5,316 bases of DNA from the NCBI GenBank assembly GCA_019058135.1, contig JAHLWE010000090.1, forward strand, positions 1-5,316, written 5' to 3'. A program made the position numbers and the translations under genes. A model generated the notes under the pieces. The model had not been told where the DNA came from. It saw only the letters and a program-made list of their open reading frames with translations, and did not search any database. Below, in pieces: positions 4,963-5,316 of the stretch. This stretch comes from Promethearchaeota archaeon. GTDB lineage: Archaea; Asgardarchaeota; Lokiarchaeia; Sigyniarchaeales; SOKP01. Each line of letters opens with the position of its first letter. The first letter of the stretch is position 1.

Positions 4963-5316
4963 TTTTCAATCTTCTTAATGAAGCTAATTTTATTGCTACC
5001 TAATATTTTTCTAACTTCAGAAGTTAATTTCAATTACTTTCAATCTTCTTAGTGAATCTAATTTTATTGCTACTAAGATTTTGCCAAGATTCTGTATCGA
5101 TAGTGACCAAAAGTTTCAATGTTCTTAATGAATCTAATTTTGTTGCTACTAAGACTTTTGCTGACGGAAAGGAAGGAGAAATCATGTTTCAATCTTCTTT
5201 ATGAAGCTAATTTTGTTGCTACAATAAACTACTCAAGGAGTTGGAATAGAAATGAAACCATTTCAATCTTCTTTATGAAGCTAATTTTGTTGCTACAAAA
5301 CGGAAACCTATGCCAA
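4963..5316 (-). CRISPR. CRISPR array 2, trailer end, 5 repeats plus partial spacer
   Basis: Repeats lie at 4963-4999, 5037-5073, 5113-5149, 5186-5222 and 5260-5296. Spacers lie at 5000-5036 (37 nt), 5074-5112 (39), 5150-5185 (36) and 5223-5259 (37), with a partial spacer from 5297. The first base of the 37-nt unit varies (T, C, G, G, A), so the repeat here is effectively 36 nt. The last two repeats are identical and differ from array 1 at one position (TTTATG instead of TTTGTG). The three leftmost carry 2, 4 and 3 substitutions from these. Minus-strand repeats end in ATTGAAA, so the array is read leftward and its leader lies beyond the right edge. Decay at the left end fits a trailer. Confidence 0.97.

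Overview
The window is very AT-rich, with long A/T runs outside the genes and a lysine-, isoleucine- and asparagine-rich proteome. It is the accessory flank of a CRISPR system, most likely type III. GGTGA-type Shine-Dalgarno sequences, TATA-like boxes and the look of the PIN protein lean towards a low-GC archaeon, but an AT-rich bacterium cannot be excluded. No cas1, cas2, cas10 or effector-complex gene lies in the window, so the type III assignment rests on the signalling genes.

Layout. (1) 3-260: four perfect CRISPR repeats with 36-37 nt spacers. The repeat on the minus strand ends in ATTGAAAG, so the array reads leftward and its leader lies at 261 and beyond. (2) 261-525: AT-rich leader-side DNA. 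(3) 526-1048: no intact gene; two stretches look like decayed coding sequence, and a short module is duplicated. (4) 1074-1502 (minus): a lone CARF-like domain with no conventional start codon. (5) 1503-1835: AT-rich, no gene seen. (6) 1836-2180 (minus): a clear Crn2/AcrIII-1 (DUF1874) ring nuclease with its catalytic residues intact. (7) 2181-2571: divergent intergenic region with an 18-bp palindrome and a 21-codon upstream ORF. (8) 2572-3486 and 3479-4666 (plus): overlapping genes for a CARF-winged-helix protein and a PIN-domain nuclease. (9) 4667-4962: pyrimidine-rich, no gene. (10) 4963-5316: trailer end of a second array in the same orientation, with degenerate repeats at its left end.

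How it may work. Type III complexes that detect target RNA make cyclic oligoadenylates (cOA). A CARF domain binds cOA; here it carries a DNA-binding-like winged helix instead of a nuclease, and is translationally coupled to a separate PIN ribonuclease. The simplest reading is a split cOA sensor/effector or a cOA-switched regulator of the nuclease. The divergent Crn2 would degrade cA4 and switch the response off. The CARF-wHTH plus PIN pair is the most interesting part of the window; the Crn2 call is the most secure.
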